DNA of 64,000 nt from Enterobacter asburiae (GTDB lineage Bacteria; Pseudomonadota; Gammaproteobacteria; Enterobacterales; Enterobacteriaceae): positions 34,215 to 98,214 of the forward strand of contig NZ_JAKCMV010000029.1 of assembly GCF_021440515.1 (NCBI RefSeq). Reading direction: 5' to 3'. Positions 56,378 through 64,000 of the stretch are shown piece by piece. A model generated the notes under the pieces. It made no database searches and had not been told where the DNA came from. It saw only the letters and a list, made by a program, of their open reading frames with translations. Each line of letters starts with the position of its first letter. Within the stretch, counting starts at the first letter, position 1. The translations under genes were made by a program, and so were the position numbers.

Positions 56378-57610
56378 ATGTTAAACCGTTCTTCTTCCGG
56401 TAATCGTCTGGGTCGTCAGGCGTTACTTTTCCCTCTGTGTCTGGTGCTTTACGAATTCTCGACCTATATCGGCAACGATATGATTCAGCCAGGCATGCTG
56501 GCCGTTGTCGAACAGTACAACGCCGGGATTGAGTGGGTGCCGACCTCCATGACCGCCTATCTGGCAGGCGGCATGTTTTTGCAGTGGCTGTTAGGGCCGC
56601 TGTCGGATCGCATCGGGCGTCGTCCGGTGATGCTCACGGGCGTGGTGTGGTTTATCGTCACCTGCCTTGCCACGCTGCTGGCGCAAAATATTGAACAATT
56701 CACGCTGCTGCGCTTCCTGCAAGGGGTGAGCCTGTGCTTTATCGGCGCAGTGGGGTATGCCGCGATCCAGGAGTCGTTTGAGGAGGCGGTGTGTATCAAA
56801 ATCACCGCCCTGATGGCGAACGTGGCGCTGATTGCGCCGCTGCTCGGCCCGCTGGTGGGTGCCGCGTGGGTTCACGTCGCGCCGTGGGAGGGGATGTTTG
56901 TTCTCTTCGCGCTGCTCGCCGCCGTTTCCTTCTTTGGCCTGCACCGCGCGATGCCGGAAACGGCTACCCGGTTGGGGGAGAAGCTGTCCCTAAAAGAGCT
57001 GGGGCGCGATTACAAAGCGGTGCTGAAAAACGTCCGCTTTGTGGCGGGTGCGCTGGCGACCGGTTTTGTCAGCCTGCCGCTGCTGGCGTGGATTGCCCAG
57101 TCCCCGGTGATTATCATCAGCGGCGAACAGCTCAGCAGCTATGAATACGGCCTGTTGCAGGTGCCGATTTTTGGCGCGCTGATTATCGGTAACCTGGTGC
57201 TGGCGCGCCTCACGGCCCGTCGCACCGTGCGGTCGTTGATCGTCATGGGCGGCTGGCCGATAGCCGCAGGGCTGATTGTCGCCGCGGTGGCGACCGTTGC
57301 GTCGTCCCACGCCTACCTGTGGATGACCGCCGGGCTGAGTATTTATGCGTTTGGTATTGGCCTGGCGAACGCGGGGCTGGTGCGCCTGACGCTGTTTGCC
57401 AGCGAGATGAGTAAGGGAACGGTCTCTGCCGCGATGGGGATGTTGCAGATGCTGATCTTCACCGTGGGTATCGAAGTGAGCAAACACGCCTACGCGCTGG
57501 GCGGGAATGGGCTGTTCAGCCTGTTTAACCTCGCCAACGGCGTGCTGTGGGTGGGGCTGATGGTGGTGTTCCTGAAGGACAAGCGCGTGGGGAACGCACT
57601 GCAACCGTGA
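56378..57610 (+). CDS. mdfA: MdfA, multidrug/H+ antiporter
   Basis: The 410-residue 12-helix major-facilitator pump (Cmr) exports chloramphenicol, cationic dyes and other drugs and also carries Na+/K+ for protons at alkaline pH. The functional acidic residues Glu26 and Asp34 lie in [12 protein letters not shown]. Motif A is [13 protein letters not shown], and the TM5 motif C region is [11 protein letters not shown]. Length equals that of E. coli. Here it sits between the PAP2 pair and ybjI; ybjH is missing. Confidence 0.95.
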   Translation: MLNRSSSGNRLGRQALLFPLCLVLYEFSTYIGNDMIQPGMLAVVEQYNAGIEWVPTSMTAYLAGGMFLQWLLGPLSDRIGRRPVMLTGVVWFIVTCLATLLAQNIEQFTLLRFLQGVSLCFIGAVGYAAIQESFEEAVCIKITALMANVALIAPLLGPLVGAAWVHVAPWEGMFVLFALLAAVSFFGLHRAMPETATRLGEKLSLKELGRDYKAVLKNVRFVAGALATGFVSLPLLAWIAQSPVIIISGEQLSSYEYGLLQVPIFGALIIGNLVLARLTARRTVRSLIVMGGWPIAAGLIVAAVATVASSHAYLWMTAGLSIYAFGIGLANAGLVRLTLFASEMSKGTVSAAMGMLQMLIFTVGIEVSKHAYALGGNGLFSLFNLANGVLWVGLMVVFLKDKRVGNALQP

Positions 57611-57613
57611 TTA

Positions 57614-57645
57614 TTTTCCCTCGCCCGAAGGGGCGAGGGAATTGT
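57614..57645. terminator. Terminator between mdfA and ybjI
   Basis: TTTTCCCTCGCCC/GGGCGAGGGAA form a stem around GAAG, 4 bases after the mdfA stop, with a TTGTTT tail. It probably serves both converging genes. Confidence 0.75.
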
Positions 57646-57667
57646 TTCGTGCCCATGGGTGACTACA

Positions 57668-58480
57668 TTAATTAAACGGCGCTTCCCGGTTCAATACCTT
57701 CTCAATCACGTCCAGCACACCTTCTTCGTTATTATGCGGCGCTTCAAAGCGCGCCACGGCTTTGATGTGCGGCCGGGCATTGGCCATCGCAAAGCTAAAC
57801 CCGGACTGGCGCAGCATTTCGACGTCGTTTCCGCTGTCGCCAAAGGCCACCACTTCGCGATCCTCAATCCCCCAGCGCTCCTGCAAAATCCGCAGCCCGT
57901 TGGCTTTGTGTACGCCCGGGATAATCAGGTCGATGCTGCCGTGACCGGTGGTGACGGGCACCATGATATCGCCCAGTTGTTCATGGAGCAGCGCCTGAAT
58001 GCGCGGGATTTCTGCATCCGACACGTTAAGGCCAAACTTAAAGAAGATATCGTTCAGATTGTCGAAATCATCCACCATTTCAAGGCGATGGTAATAGCGT
58101 GCGGCTATGGCTTTGAACGTATCGTCGTATGCCTTGAGCGTGTACGCGCTGCTTTTACCGCAGGCGATAATCTCGATGCCCGGCACCTCGCGTAGCAGGG
58201 CGGCGACGGTCACGAAATGTGCTTTGGTCAGCTCACCGTTAAACACGTCTTCTCCGGCGTTGACCACCCAGCCACCGTTTTCGGCGACGAAGGCTATTTC
58301 GTGAGCGATTTCCGGGAAGAAGGAGATCAGCTGGTAATACTGGTTCCCGCTGGCGACCACAAAGCGAATCCCTTGTTCTTTCATGCGCGCGTACTGCGCC
58401 AGAAAACGGTCGCGGTTGTAAGTTTTCAGGTCGCTCAGGAAGGTGCCATCCATGTCGACTGCAATCAGTTTAACGCTCAT
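57668..58480 (-). CDS. ybjI: YbjI, HAD-family FMN/sugar phosphatase
   Basis: The 270-residue Cof-type HAD phosphatase is paralogous to YbiV (34963-35778). E. coli YbjI dephosphorylates FMN and some sugar phosphates. Motif [10 protein letters not shown] (about 8-16), motif II VVASGNQ, motif III HKANGL, motif [12 protein letters not shown]. The ATG at 58480 follows GAGAAGGG. It overlaps the end of ybjJ by 11 bases, so the two form an operon. Confidence 0.94.
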   Translation of the reverse strand: MSVKLIAVDMDGTFLSDLKTYNRDRFLAQYARMKEQGIRFVVASGNQYYQLISFFPEIAHEIAFVAENGGWVVNAGEDVFNGELTKAHFVTVAALLREVPGIEIIACGKSSAYTLKAYDDTFKAIAARYYHRLEMVDDFDNLNDIFFKFGLNVSDAEIPRIQALLHEQLGDIMVPVTTGHGSIDLIIPGVHKANGLRILQERWGIEDREVVAFGDSGNDVEMLRQSGFSFAMANARPHIKAVARFEAPHNNEEGVLDVIEKVLNREAPFN

Positions 58481-59684
58481 ATCCCTTCTCCAGTGTCGTT
58501 TGATCTGTTTCTGGTTTTGCCACCGCGCGCGCCACCAGCGCCGCAATAATTACCAGTCCTAATACCACCAGCATCGCGCTGCGCAGCCCGTAGTGCTCGC
58601 CCAGGAAGCCAAGCAGCGGCGGGCCGACGAGGAAGGCGAGATAGCCGGTGGTGGCGACAACGCTAACGCGCGTTGGCGCATCCGGGCCGGTATCGCTGGC
58701 GGCGGAAATCGTTAACGGGAAGCCGAGCGATGCGCCCAGTCCCCACAGAATGACCGAGACCCCGGCAATCCAGTCGACGTCCACAAAGATAATCATCGCG
58801 ATGCCGAGGCCACCCAGCAGGGCGCTGGCGCGAACCACCGCCACGCGGCTGTAGCGGTCGATAAACCAGCCGCCGGTAAAGCGCCCGACGGTCATGCCAA
58901 GCGTAAACCCGGCGTAAATCAGCGAGCCGGAGGTCGGGCTAAAGCCGTGACCGTCCACCATCAGCAGCGGCAGCCAGTCGTTGGCGGAACCCTCTGCAAA
59001 CGCCATCGCCAGCACCACCACGCCAATCAGCATAAGCTGCATATCGCGGTAAAACGGCAGCCCTTTTTCAGCGGATTTCTGCTCCTCGCCGGAGTTCTTC
59101 CCGGTGCCGTCCGGGATAGCCCTGATGCCCGTGAGAATGGGCACAATGCAGACCAGCGCTGCCAGTAAAATATGCAGGTTAGCGGCGATACCAAACGCCG
59201 TCAGCGCCATCCCCACGCCGGCGCCCGCCAGCGTGCCGAGGCTGTAAAACCCGTGCATCATTGGCAGCACGGTTTTGTTCATCTCGCGCTCAACCGCTGC
59301 GCCTTCCACGTTGATCGCCACTTCGGCGGCACCAAAGCTTCCGCCAAACACCGTTAACCCGAGGGCAAACAGAATCGGGGAGGCAAACCACAAGGCCACG
59401 CTCAGCACCATCATCCCCAACACCGCGCAGCACATGGTGGTGCGGATCACCGCCCGCGTGCCAAAGCGTTTGACCAGCCACGCGGAGCAGAGAATGCCGC
59501 TCATGGAGCCTATCGACAGGCCAAACAGCACGATGCCCATTTCGGCGGTAGAGACCGACAAAATATCGCGTATAGCGGGCGTGCGCGTGGCCCAGGAGGC
59601 CATCAGCAGCCCGGGAATAAAGAAGAACATAAAGAGCGCCCACATACGCAGTTGCAGGGCTTTACGGGGGGAGGTCAGCGTCAT
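58470..59684 (-). CDS. ybjJ: YbjJ, MFS transporter of unknown substrate
   Basis: The 404-residue major-facilitator protein matches E. coli YbjJ along its length ([54 protein letters not shown]). Members of this family resemble fucose/sugar permeases. The ATG at 59684 (MTLTSPRK) has no strong ribosome site; a later Met (MWALF) is possible. First gene of ybjJ-ybjI, divergent from rcdA with a shared 22-bp palindrome between them. Confidence 0.92.
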   Translation of the reverse strand: MTLTSPRKALQLRMWALFMFFFIPGLLMASWATRTPAIRDILSVSTAEMGIVLFGLSIGSMSGILCSAWLVKRFGTRAVIRTTMCCAVLGMMVLSVALWFASPILFALGLTVFGGSFGAAEVAINVEGAAVEREMNKTVLPMMHGFYSLGTLAGAGVGMALTAFGIAANLHILLAALVCIVPILTGIRAIPDGTGKNSGEEQKSAEKGLPFYRDMQLMLIGVVVLAMAFAEGSANDWLPLLMVDGHGFSPTSGSLIYAGFTLGMTVGRFTGGWFIDRYSRVAVVRASALLGGLGIAMIIFVDVDWIAGVSVILWGLGASLGFPLTISAASDTGPDAPTRVSVVATTGYLAFLVGPPLLGFLGEHYGLRSAMLVVLGLVIIAALVARAVAKPETDQTTLEKGYER

Positions 59685-59729
59685 TGGGATAAGCACCAGA
59701 AGTACAACAATAGCGACAACACTAGCAAC

Positions 59730-59751
59730 TTTGTGTACATTTGTACACAAA
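59730..59751. promoter_or_regulatory. 22-bp palindrome, probable RcdA operator
   Basis: Perfect arms TTTGTGTACA and TGTACACAAA around TT lie 15 bases before the rcdA ATG and 45 bases before the ybjJ ATG. This is the expected place for autoregulation and control of ybjJ by the TetR-type protein RcdA. Confidence 0.75.
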
Positions 59752-59766
59752 CGACGTGAGGATTTT

Positions 59767-60309
59767 ATGAGCAGACCACCGAACGACCCCCATCGCCGGG
59801 AGAAGATCCTCCAGGCCACGCTGGACATGATTGCCGAGCATGGTATTCATGCCGTCACGCACCGTAAAATCGCCAGCTGCGCCGGGGTGCCGTTAGGCTC
59901 GATGACCTACTATTTCGACGGCAAAGAGCCGCTGCTCGAAGAGGCGTTCACCTGGTTTACGCAGCGGATGTCGCAGCAGTACCGCGACTTTTTCGCAGGC
60001 GTGACCGGCCCGGAGATGGCCTGCGACGCCATCACCACGCTCATTCACATTTCGGAAGTCACCACGCCGCACAACATGGAGCTGATGTATCAGCTGTACG
60101 CCTTCATGAACCGCAGCGCGGCGCTAAAAACGGTCATGCAGGACTGGATGAAGATGAGCCAGGACACGCTGGAGCAGTGGTTTGACCCGGTCACCGCCCG
60201 CGCGCTGGACGCGTTTATCGAAGGGATGACGCTGCATTTTGTCACGGACAGACAGCCCCTATCGCGCGAGGAGATTCGGGGGATGGTGGGGCGGATTGCG
60301 GGGATTTGA
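59767..60309 (+). CDS. rcdA: RcdA, TetR-family regulator (YbjK)
   Basis: The 180-residue TetR-family factor has an N-terminal HTH ([41 protein letters not shown] in outline, about 21-60) and a helical ligand domain. E. coli RcdA activates csgD and other biofilm and stress genes. The ATG at 59767 is the first codon of the family; a much longer open frame upstream runs through the ybjJ antisense strand. It is convergent with rybB, whose terminator begins 3 bases after the rcdA stop. Confidence 0.93.
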   Translation: MSRPPNDPHRREKILQATLDMIAEHGIHAVTHRKIASCAGVPLGSMTYYFDGKEPLLEEAFTWFTQRMSQQYRDFFAGVTGPEMACDAITTLIHISEVTTPHNMELMYQLYAFMNRSAALKTVMQDWMKMSQDTLEQWFDPVTARALDAFIEGMTLHFVTDRQPLSREEIRGMVGRIAGI

Positions 60310-60312
60310 GGC

Positions 60313-60394
60313 AACAAAAAACCCATCAACCTTGAACCAAAACGGCGGGGTTGATGGGCTCCACAAATTGGGGACATCAAAGAAAAGCAGTGGC
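60313..60394 (-). ncRNA. rybB: RybB small RNA
   Basis: On the minus strand this begins GCCACTGCTTTTCTTTGATG, the conserved 5' seed of RybB. It ends with the terminator stem CCCATCAACC...GGTTGATGGG and six T. About 82 nt. RybB is an Hfq-dependent, sigma-E-controlled RNA that silences outer-membrane porin messages (ompC, ompW, ompA and others) during envelope stress. The position between rcdA and ybjL is the same as in E. coli. Confidence 0.95.
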
Positions 60395-60400
60395 ACTAGT

Positions 60401-60427
60401 TATGACTGCCCCCTGCGTAAAAAGTTC
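60401..60427 (-). promoter_or_regulatory. Sigma-E promoter of rybB
   Basis: The minus strand has GAACTT (60427-60422), then 16 bases, then TCATA (60405-60401), seven bases before the RybB start. This fits the sigma-E pattern GAACTT-N16-TCWRA and the known regulation of rybB. Confidence 0.75.
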
Positions 60428-60470
60428 TGCGCATATCAAAAATTTTTTCCGACATGCGCAAACTTGAGAC

Positions 60471-62156
60471 TTATCCGAGTCCAGGCCAGATGATGATGAT
60501 AAGCGTACCCGCCAGGGTCAGCAGGACGTTGGCGATGGCGTAGGTGCCCGCATAGCCCAGCGCGGGAATGTTGCTGCGCGCGGTGTCGCTGATAATTTCC
60601 ATTGCCGGTGCGCAGGTACGTGCGCCCATCATCGCGCCGAACAGCAGCGCGCGGTTCATGCGCAGCACGTAGGCGCCGAACAGGAAGCAGATCACTACCG
60701 GCACCAGGCTCACGATCAGGCCGGAGACCAGCATCTGCCAGCCAACGGCGCCGAGGCTGTGGCCGATGCCGCTCCCGGCGCTTAAGCCTACGCCCGCCAT
60801 AAACACCATCAGACCAAACTCTTTCACCATGTTAAGCGCACCCTGCGGGATATAGCCGAAGGTGGGGTGGTTGGCGCGCAGGAAGCCGAGCATGATCCCG
60901 GCGAACAGCAGCCCGGCGGCGTTACCGATGCCGAAGCTAAAGTTGCTGAACTGGAAGGTGATCATCCCGATCATCAGGCCGACAATAAAGAAGGCGCAGA
61001 AGGCCAGCAGATCGGTGACCTGGCTGTGAATCGAGATAAAGCCGATGCGGTCGGCCACGGTTTTGACGCGACGCGCGTCGCCGCTGACCTGTAACACGTC
61101 GCCCTTGTTCAGCACCACGTTATCGTCAATTGGCATCTCAATCTGGCTGCGGATCACGCGGTTCAGGAAGCAGCCGTGGTCGGTCAGCTTCAGCTGGGCC
61201 AGGCGACGGCCCACGGCGTTATGGTTTTTCACCACGATCTCTTCGGTGACGATACGCATGTCGAGCAGGTCGCGGTCGAACACCTCTTTGCCGTTACGGA
61301 AGCTAGGGTCGAGACGCGCGTGGGCATCGGGATAGCCCACCAGCGCGATATCATCGCCCATCTGCAATACCGCGTCGCCGTCCGGGTTCGCCAGAATACC
61401 GTTGCGTCGAATACGTTCGATGTAACAGCCGGTCTGGCGATAAATGCCCAATTCGCGCAGGTTTTTGCCGTCTGCCCACGCCACCAGCTCCGGTCCAACG
61501 CGGTAGGCGCGGATAACGGGCAAATAGACTTTGCGCTTGCTGTCGGTGTCCAGGCCGCGCTCGCGGGCAATCTGCTGCGCGCTGGTCTGGAGATCCTGGT
61601 GCTGAAGTTTTGGCAGATAACGCGCGCCGACGATCAGGCTCACCAGACCAATCAGGTAGGTCAGCGCATAGCCCAGGCTCAGGTGGTCGAGGGCGGTGGA
61701 AAGCGTTTCACCCGCCATGCCGGCATGGCGAAGCGTATCTCCCGCGCCTACCAGCACCGGGGTAGAGGTCATAGAGCCTGCTAGCATACCGGCCGTTAAC
61801 CCGATATCCCAGCCAAACAGTTTACCCAGCCCTAACGCAATCAGCAGCGCGCTGCCGACCATCACCAGCGCCAGCATCAGGTAATTTTTGCCGTCGCGGA
61901 AAAAAATTGAAAAAAAGTTCGGACCTGCTTCCACGCCAACACAAAAAATAAACAGCATGAAGCCTAAGTTGAGCGCGTCCGTGTTAATGCTGAAATGTTG
62001 CTGACCTAATAATAATGAAACGACTAAAACACCAATCGAATTACCAAGTTGAACTGAACCCAGGCGTAATTTGCCCAGACAAAGGCCCAGTGCCAGTACC
62101 ACAAATAATAACAGGATGTAATTCCCGTTTAACAAGTCTGCGACGTTTATATTCAC
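60471..62156 (-). CDS. ybjL: YbjL, AspT-type membrane transporter
   Basis: The 561-residue membrane protein of the aspartate:alanine exchanger family (AspT/YidE/YbjL) has two sets of about five helices (residues 1-190 and 390-561). They are separated by two RCK_C-like (TrkA-C) cytoplasmic domains (about 200-380). E. coli YbjL has been linked with glutamate efflux; the substrate here is not certain. Length equals that of E. coli. Divergent from ybjM. Confidence 0.92.
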   Translation of the reverse strand: MNINVADLLNGNYILLLFVVLALGLCLGKLRLGSVQLGNSIGVLVVSLLLGQQHFSINTDALNLGFMLFIFCVGVEAGPNFFSIFFRDGKNYLMLALVMVGSALLIALGLGKLFGWDIGLTAGMLAGSMTSTPVLVGAGDTLRHAGMAGETLSTALDHLSLGYALTYLIGLVSLIVGARYLPKLQHQDLQTSAQQIARERGLDTDSKRKVYLPVIRAYRVGPELVAWADGKNLRELGIYRQTGCYIERIRRNGILANPDGDAVLQMGDDIALVGYPDAHARLDPSFRNGKEVFDRDLLDMRIVTEEIVVKNHNAVGRRLAQLKLTDHGCFLNRVIRSQIEMPIDDNVVLNKGDVLQVSGDARRVKTVADRIGFISIHSQVTDLLAFCAFFIVGLMIGMITFQFSNFSFGIGNAAGLLFAGIMLGFLRANHPTFGYIPQGALNMVKEFGLMVFMAGVGLSAGSGIGHSLGAVGWQMLVSGLIVSLVPVVICFLFGAYVLRMNRALLFGAMMGARTCAPAMEIISDTARSNIPALGYAGTYAIANVLLTLAGTLIIIIWPGLG

Positions 62157-62431
62157 GGAGGCTAACTTCTTGTTTACCAGTAAGTTGTTGAATGAAGAGG
62201 TTTTTTGGGCTACTGTTTTAGGGCGTCAGGGAAAATTCTTAAGCTCCCGTACTCCCTAATTAATTCCGTATAACAATAACCGCTGGCTAGTTTAATCGCA
62301 TTGGCTATCAACGGCTACCTATTATCGCGCGCCTGCGTGCGGGCTTTGGCAAGGATTGCCACTCTGCTTTATCTGACTGGGCGTCCACAGGACGAAAGTG
62401 TAATTGATAGAGAATAAGTCAGGAGGATGGT

Positions 62432-62806
62432 TTGAACATCAAGCATAACTGGGCCGGGGTGATCAGCTGTTTTTTGCTGTTCATCGTCGTGTGCCTGGTA
62501 TTAGCCTTTAATGTGAAAGGGGCATTCAGAGCGGAAGGCCACGCCGAGCTGGGTTTGCTGTTTTTCATCTTTCCGGGGGCCGCCGCCAGCTTTCTCTCAC
62601 GCGGAGATGAGGTAGTCAAACCCCTGATTGGCGCGATGCTGGCAGCACCGCTGTGTCTGCTGCTGTTACGGCTACTGTTTGTGACATCAAGAAGTTTCTG
62701 GCAGGAGATGGCGTGGTTGCTAAGCGCCGTGTTCTGGTGTGCGCTGGGGGCGCTCTGTTTCTTATTTATCCGGGCGCTTATCGAACGCGTCCGGCGGCAC
62801 AAATAA
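62432..62806 (+). CDS. ybjM: YbjM, small inner-membrane protein
   Basis: The 124-residue protein has four predicted membrane helices (about 8-27, 39-56, 67-86, 92-115) and matches E. coli YbjM in FVLFIVVCL-like and SFWQEMAWLLSAVFWCALGALCFLFI regions. The start is TTG at 62432, five bases after AGGAGG; the ATG at 62427 is followed at once by a stop in its frame. Function unknown. Confidence 0.87.
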   Translation: MNIKHNWAGVISCFLLFIVVCLVLAFNVKGAFRAEGHAELGLLFFIFPGAAASFLSRGDEVVKPLIGAMLAAPLCLLLLRLLFVTSRSFWQEMAWLLSAVFWCALGALCFLFIRALIERVRRHK

Positions 62807-62827
62807 AAACGCCCTCAGGCGAGGGCG
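62803..62827 (-). terminator. Terminator of grxA
   Basis: CGCCCTC/GAGGGCG form a stem (62810-62827) with T-rich GTTTTTATTT following on the minus strand. It overlaps the ybjM stop. Confidence 0.8.
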
Positions 62828-62839
62828 CTTCGTTACGCA

Positions 62840-63109
62840 TTACTGAGCGGCAAACAGGCCCAGGTTTTCTTTGGCGTAGGCTTCAAAATCAGTGCAGCCG
62901 CCGATGTGTTTCTGATCGAGGAAAATCTGCGGTACGGTTTCAACCGGCTTACCCACGGTTTTTTCCAGATCGGCTTTGCTGATCCCTTCCGCGTGGATAT
63001 CCACGTAGCGGAAGTTAAAATCATCACGCTCTTCGGTCAGCTTCTCAGCCAGCTCTTTTGCACGTACGCAGTAAGGGCACCCTGGACGACCAAAAATCAC
63101 TGCAAACAT
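62840..63109 (-). CDS. grxA: GrxA, glutaredoxin 1
   Basis: The 89-residue dithiol glutaredoxin reduces ribonucleotide reductase, PAPS reductase and OxyR with glutathione. Active site CPYC (11-14), cis-Pro motif TVPQIF, and glutathione-binding GGCTDF; the Cys in GGCTD replaces the Tyr of E. coli. The C-terminus GLFAAQ is about four residues longer than in E. coli (85). The ATG at 63109 follows GAGGAGAG. Divergent from nfsA; ybjC is absent. Confidence 0.94.
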   Translation of the reverse strand: MFAVIFGRPGCPYCVRAKELAEKLTEERDDFNFRYVDIHAEGISKADLEKTVGKPVETVPQIFLDQKHIGGCTDFEAYAKENLGLFAAQ

Positions 63110-63296
63110 TTCTCTCTCCTCGAAAAAACAAGCCTGACGGCGCATGACAGCTATAGTGCCTTATAACCTGTAGTGATGAAAAGAAGGTTTCGCCTGTCAC
63201 TTTAATATCTTCGGGCTATGTTTCGCCAATTACAGGCCGCGCATCATTGCCTATACTGGCTGCCATACCGCGTAAAGAGAGTTAGAGAGAGACAAG

Positions 63297-64000
63297 ATGA
63301 CGCCAACCATTGATCTACTGCGTTCCCACCGTTCCATTCGCCATTACACCGATCAACCGATTACCAAAGAGCAGCGTGAAGCCATTCTGGACAGCGCGCG
63401 AGGCACGTCCAGCTCCAGCTTTTTACAGTGCAGCTCCATTATTCGTATCACCGACACCGCCATGCGCGAGCAGCTGGTGACGCTGACCGGCGGGCAGAAG
63501 CACGTAGCGCAGGCCGCCGAGTTCTGGGTATTTTGCGCCGACTTTAACCGCCATCTGCAAATCTGCCCGGAGGCCGAACTGGGTCTGGCGGAACAGCTGC
63601 TGCTGGGTGTGGTGGATACCGCGCTGATGGCGCAAAACGCCTTCACGGCGGCGGAGTCCTTAGGGCTTGGCGGCGTCTATATCGGCGGGCTGCGTAATAA
63701 CATTGAGAGCGTAACCGAGCTGCTGAAGCTGCCAAAACACGTTCTGCCGCTGTTTGGCCTGTGCCTTGGCTGGCCTGCGGATAACCCTGATCTGAAGCCG
63801 CGTATTCCTGCCGCCATGCTGGTACACGAAAATCACTATCAGCCGGTCGATCAGGCTGTGCTGGATCAATACGACGAAGAGCTGGCGAACTATTATTTGA
63901 CGCGCGACAGCAATAACCGTCGCGATACCTGGACTGACCATATTCGTCGCACCATCATCAAAGAGAACCGCCCGTTTATTCTCGACTATTTGCATAAGCA
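63297..64000 (+). CDS. nfsA: NfsA, oxygen-insensitive NADPH nitroreductase (3' end beyond window)
   Basis: This FMN flavoprotein reduces nitro-aromatics and quinones in two-electron steps; its loss gives nitrofuran resistance. The visible 234 residues start TPTIDLLRSHRSIRHYTDQPI, with the FMN phosphate contacts (HRSIRHY), SSSSFLQCSS and GLGGVYIGGLRN all present. About six residues remain beyond the window edge, judging from the 240-residue family. No frame breaks seen. In E. coli it is preceded by ybjC and is SoxS/MarA-controlled; here it follows grxA divergently after 187 bases. Confidence 0.95.
   Translation, partial: MTPTIDLLRSHRSIRHYTDQPITKEQREAILDSARGTSSSSFLQCSSIIRITDTAMREQLVTLTGGQKHVAQAAEFWVFCADFNRHLQICPEAELGLAEQLLLGVVDTALMAQNAFTAAESLGLGGVYIGGLRNNIESVTELLKLPKHVLPLFGLCLGWPADNPDLKPRIPAAMLVHENHYQPVDQAVLDQYDEELANYYLTRDSNNRRDTWTDHIRRTIIKENRPFILDYLHK

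Noticed and set aside
59275..59766. N-terminal extension of rcdA
   Set aside because: The added 164 codons run antisense to ybjJ and across the operator palindrome; the TetR family begins at 59767.
60313..60360. Terminator of ybjL
   Set aside because: The hairpin with T run belongs to the RybB RNA, whose 5' seed and sigma-E promoter are visible just upstream.

Overview
The window looks like chromosomal DNA of an Enterobacter-like member of the Enterobacterales: GC-rich coding sequence, REP and ERIC repeats, and gene order that follows the Escherichia coli K-12 map from ybiB to nfsA almost gene for gene. Genus is inferred from overall character; I ran no database search. There are no rRNA or tRNA genes, CRISPR arrays or prophages. 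The one known small RNA seen is RybB.

Layout. (a) 0.3-15.2 kb, conserved backbone: ybiB, the small DUF1471 genes ybiJ and mcbA flanking the zinc-finger gene ybiI, rlmF, the mechanosensitive channel ybiO, the glutamine importer glnHPQ with a sigma-54 promoter and NtrC sites, dps, rhtA, ompX, opgE, and the manganese cluster mntS/mntR-ybiR. (b) 15.2-25.5 kb, an accessory block between ybiR and ldtB: a three-gene tripartite drug-efflux operon, an aldo/keto reductase, and a beta-glucoside operon (GH1 phospho-glycosidase, PTS IIC, GntR-type regulator). The regulator is split by an IS3-family element with a clean 4-bp target duplication. (c) 25.6-28.3 kb: ldtB and ybiT. (d) 28.3-33.6 kb, a second accessory block: ERIC element, GH31 alpha-glycosidase, MFS transporter and divergent LacI-type regulator. 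(e) 33.6-48.7 kb, backbone again: ybiU, ybiV, the glycyl-radical pair ybiWY, fsaA, moeAB, and iaaA-gsiABCD (glutathione and isoaspartyl peptide use). (f) 48.7-64 kb: rimO, bssR, yliI, gstB, dacC, deoR, two coupled PAP2 phosphatases (ybjG and a second gene), mdfA, ybjI, ybjJ, rcdA, rybB, ybjL, ybjM, grxA, and nfsA cut by the window end.

Compared with the E. coli order as I know it, hcxB, ybiX/fiu, yliE/yliF, ybjH and ybjC are absent from their usual places. Non-coding features include five copies of a GGGAGAGGG-type palindromic repeat, mostly at gene ends, three REP units between convergent genes, and several strong palindromes that look like operators: MntR boxes, a 43-bp inverted repeat before the beta-glucoside operon, a hairpin/operator in the efflux leader, and a 22-bp palindrome between ybjJ and rcdA.

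I found no clearly undescribed system. The most informative events are the IS interruption of the GntR regulator together with its intact twin operator, the unnamed efflux operon with its leader palindrome, and the second PAP2 phosphatase with non-canonical motifs.
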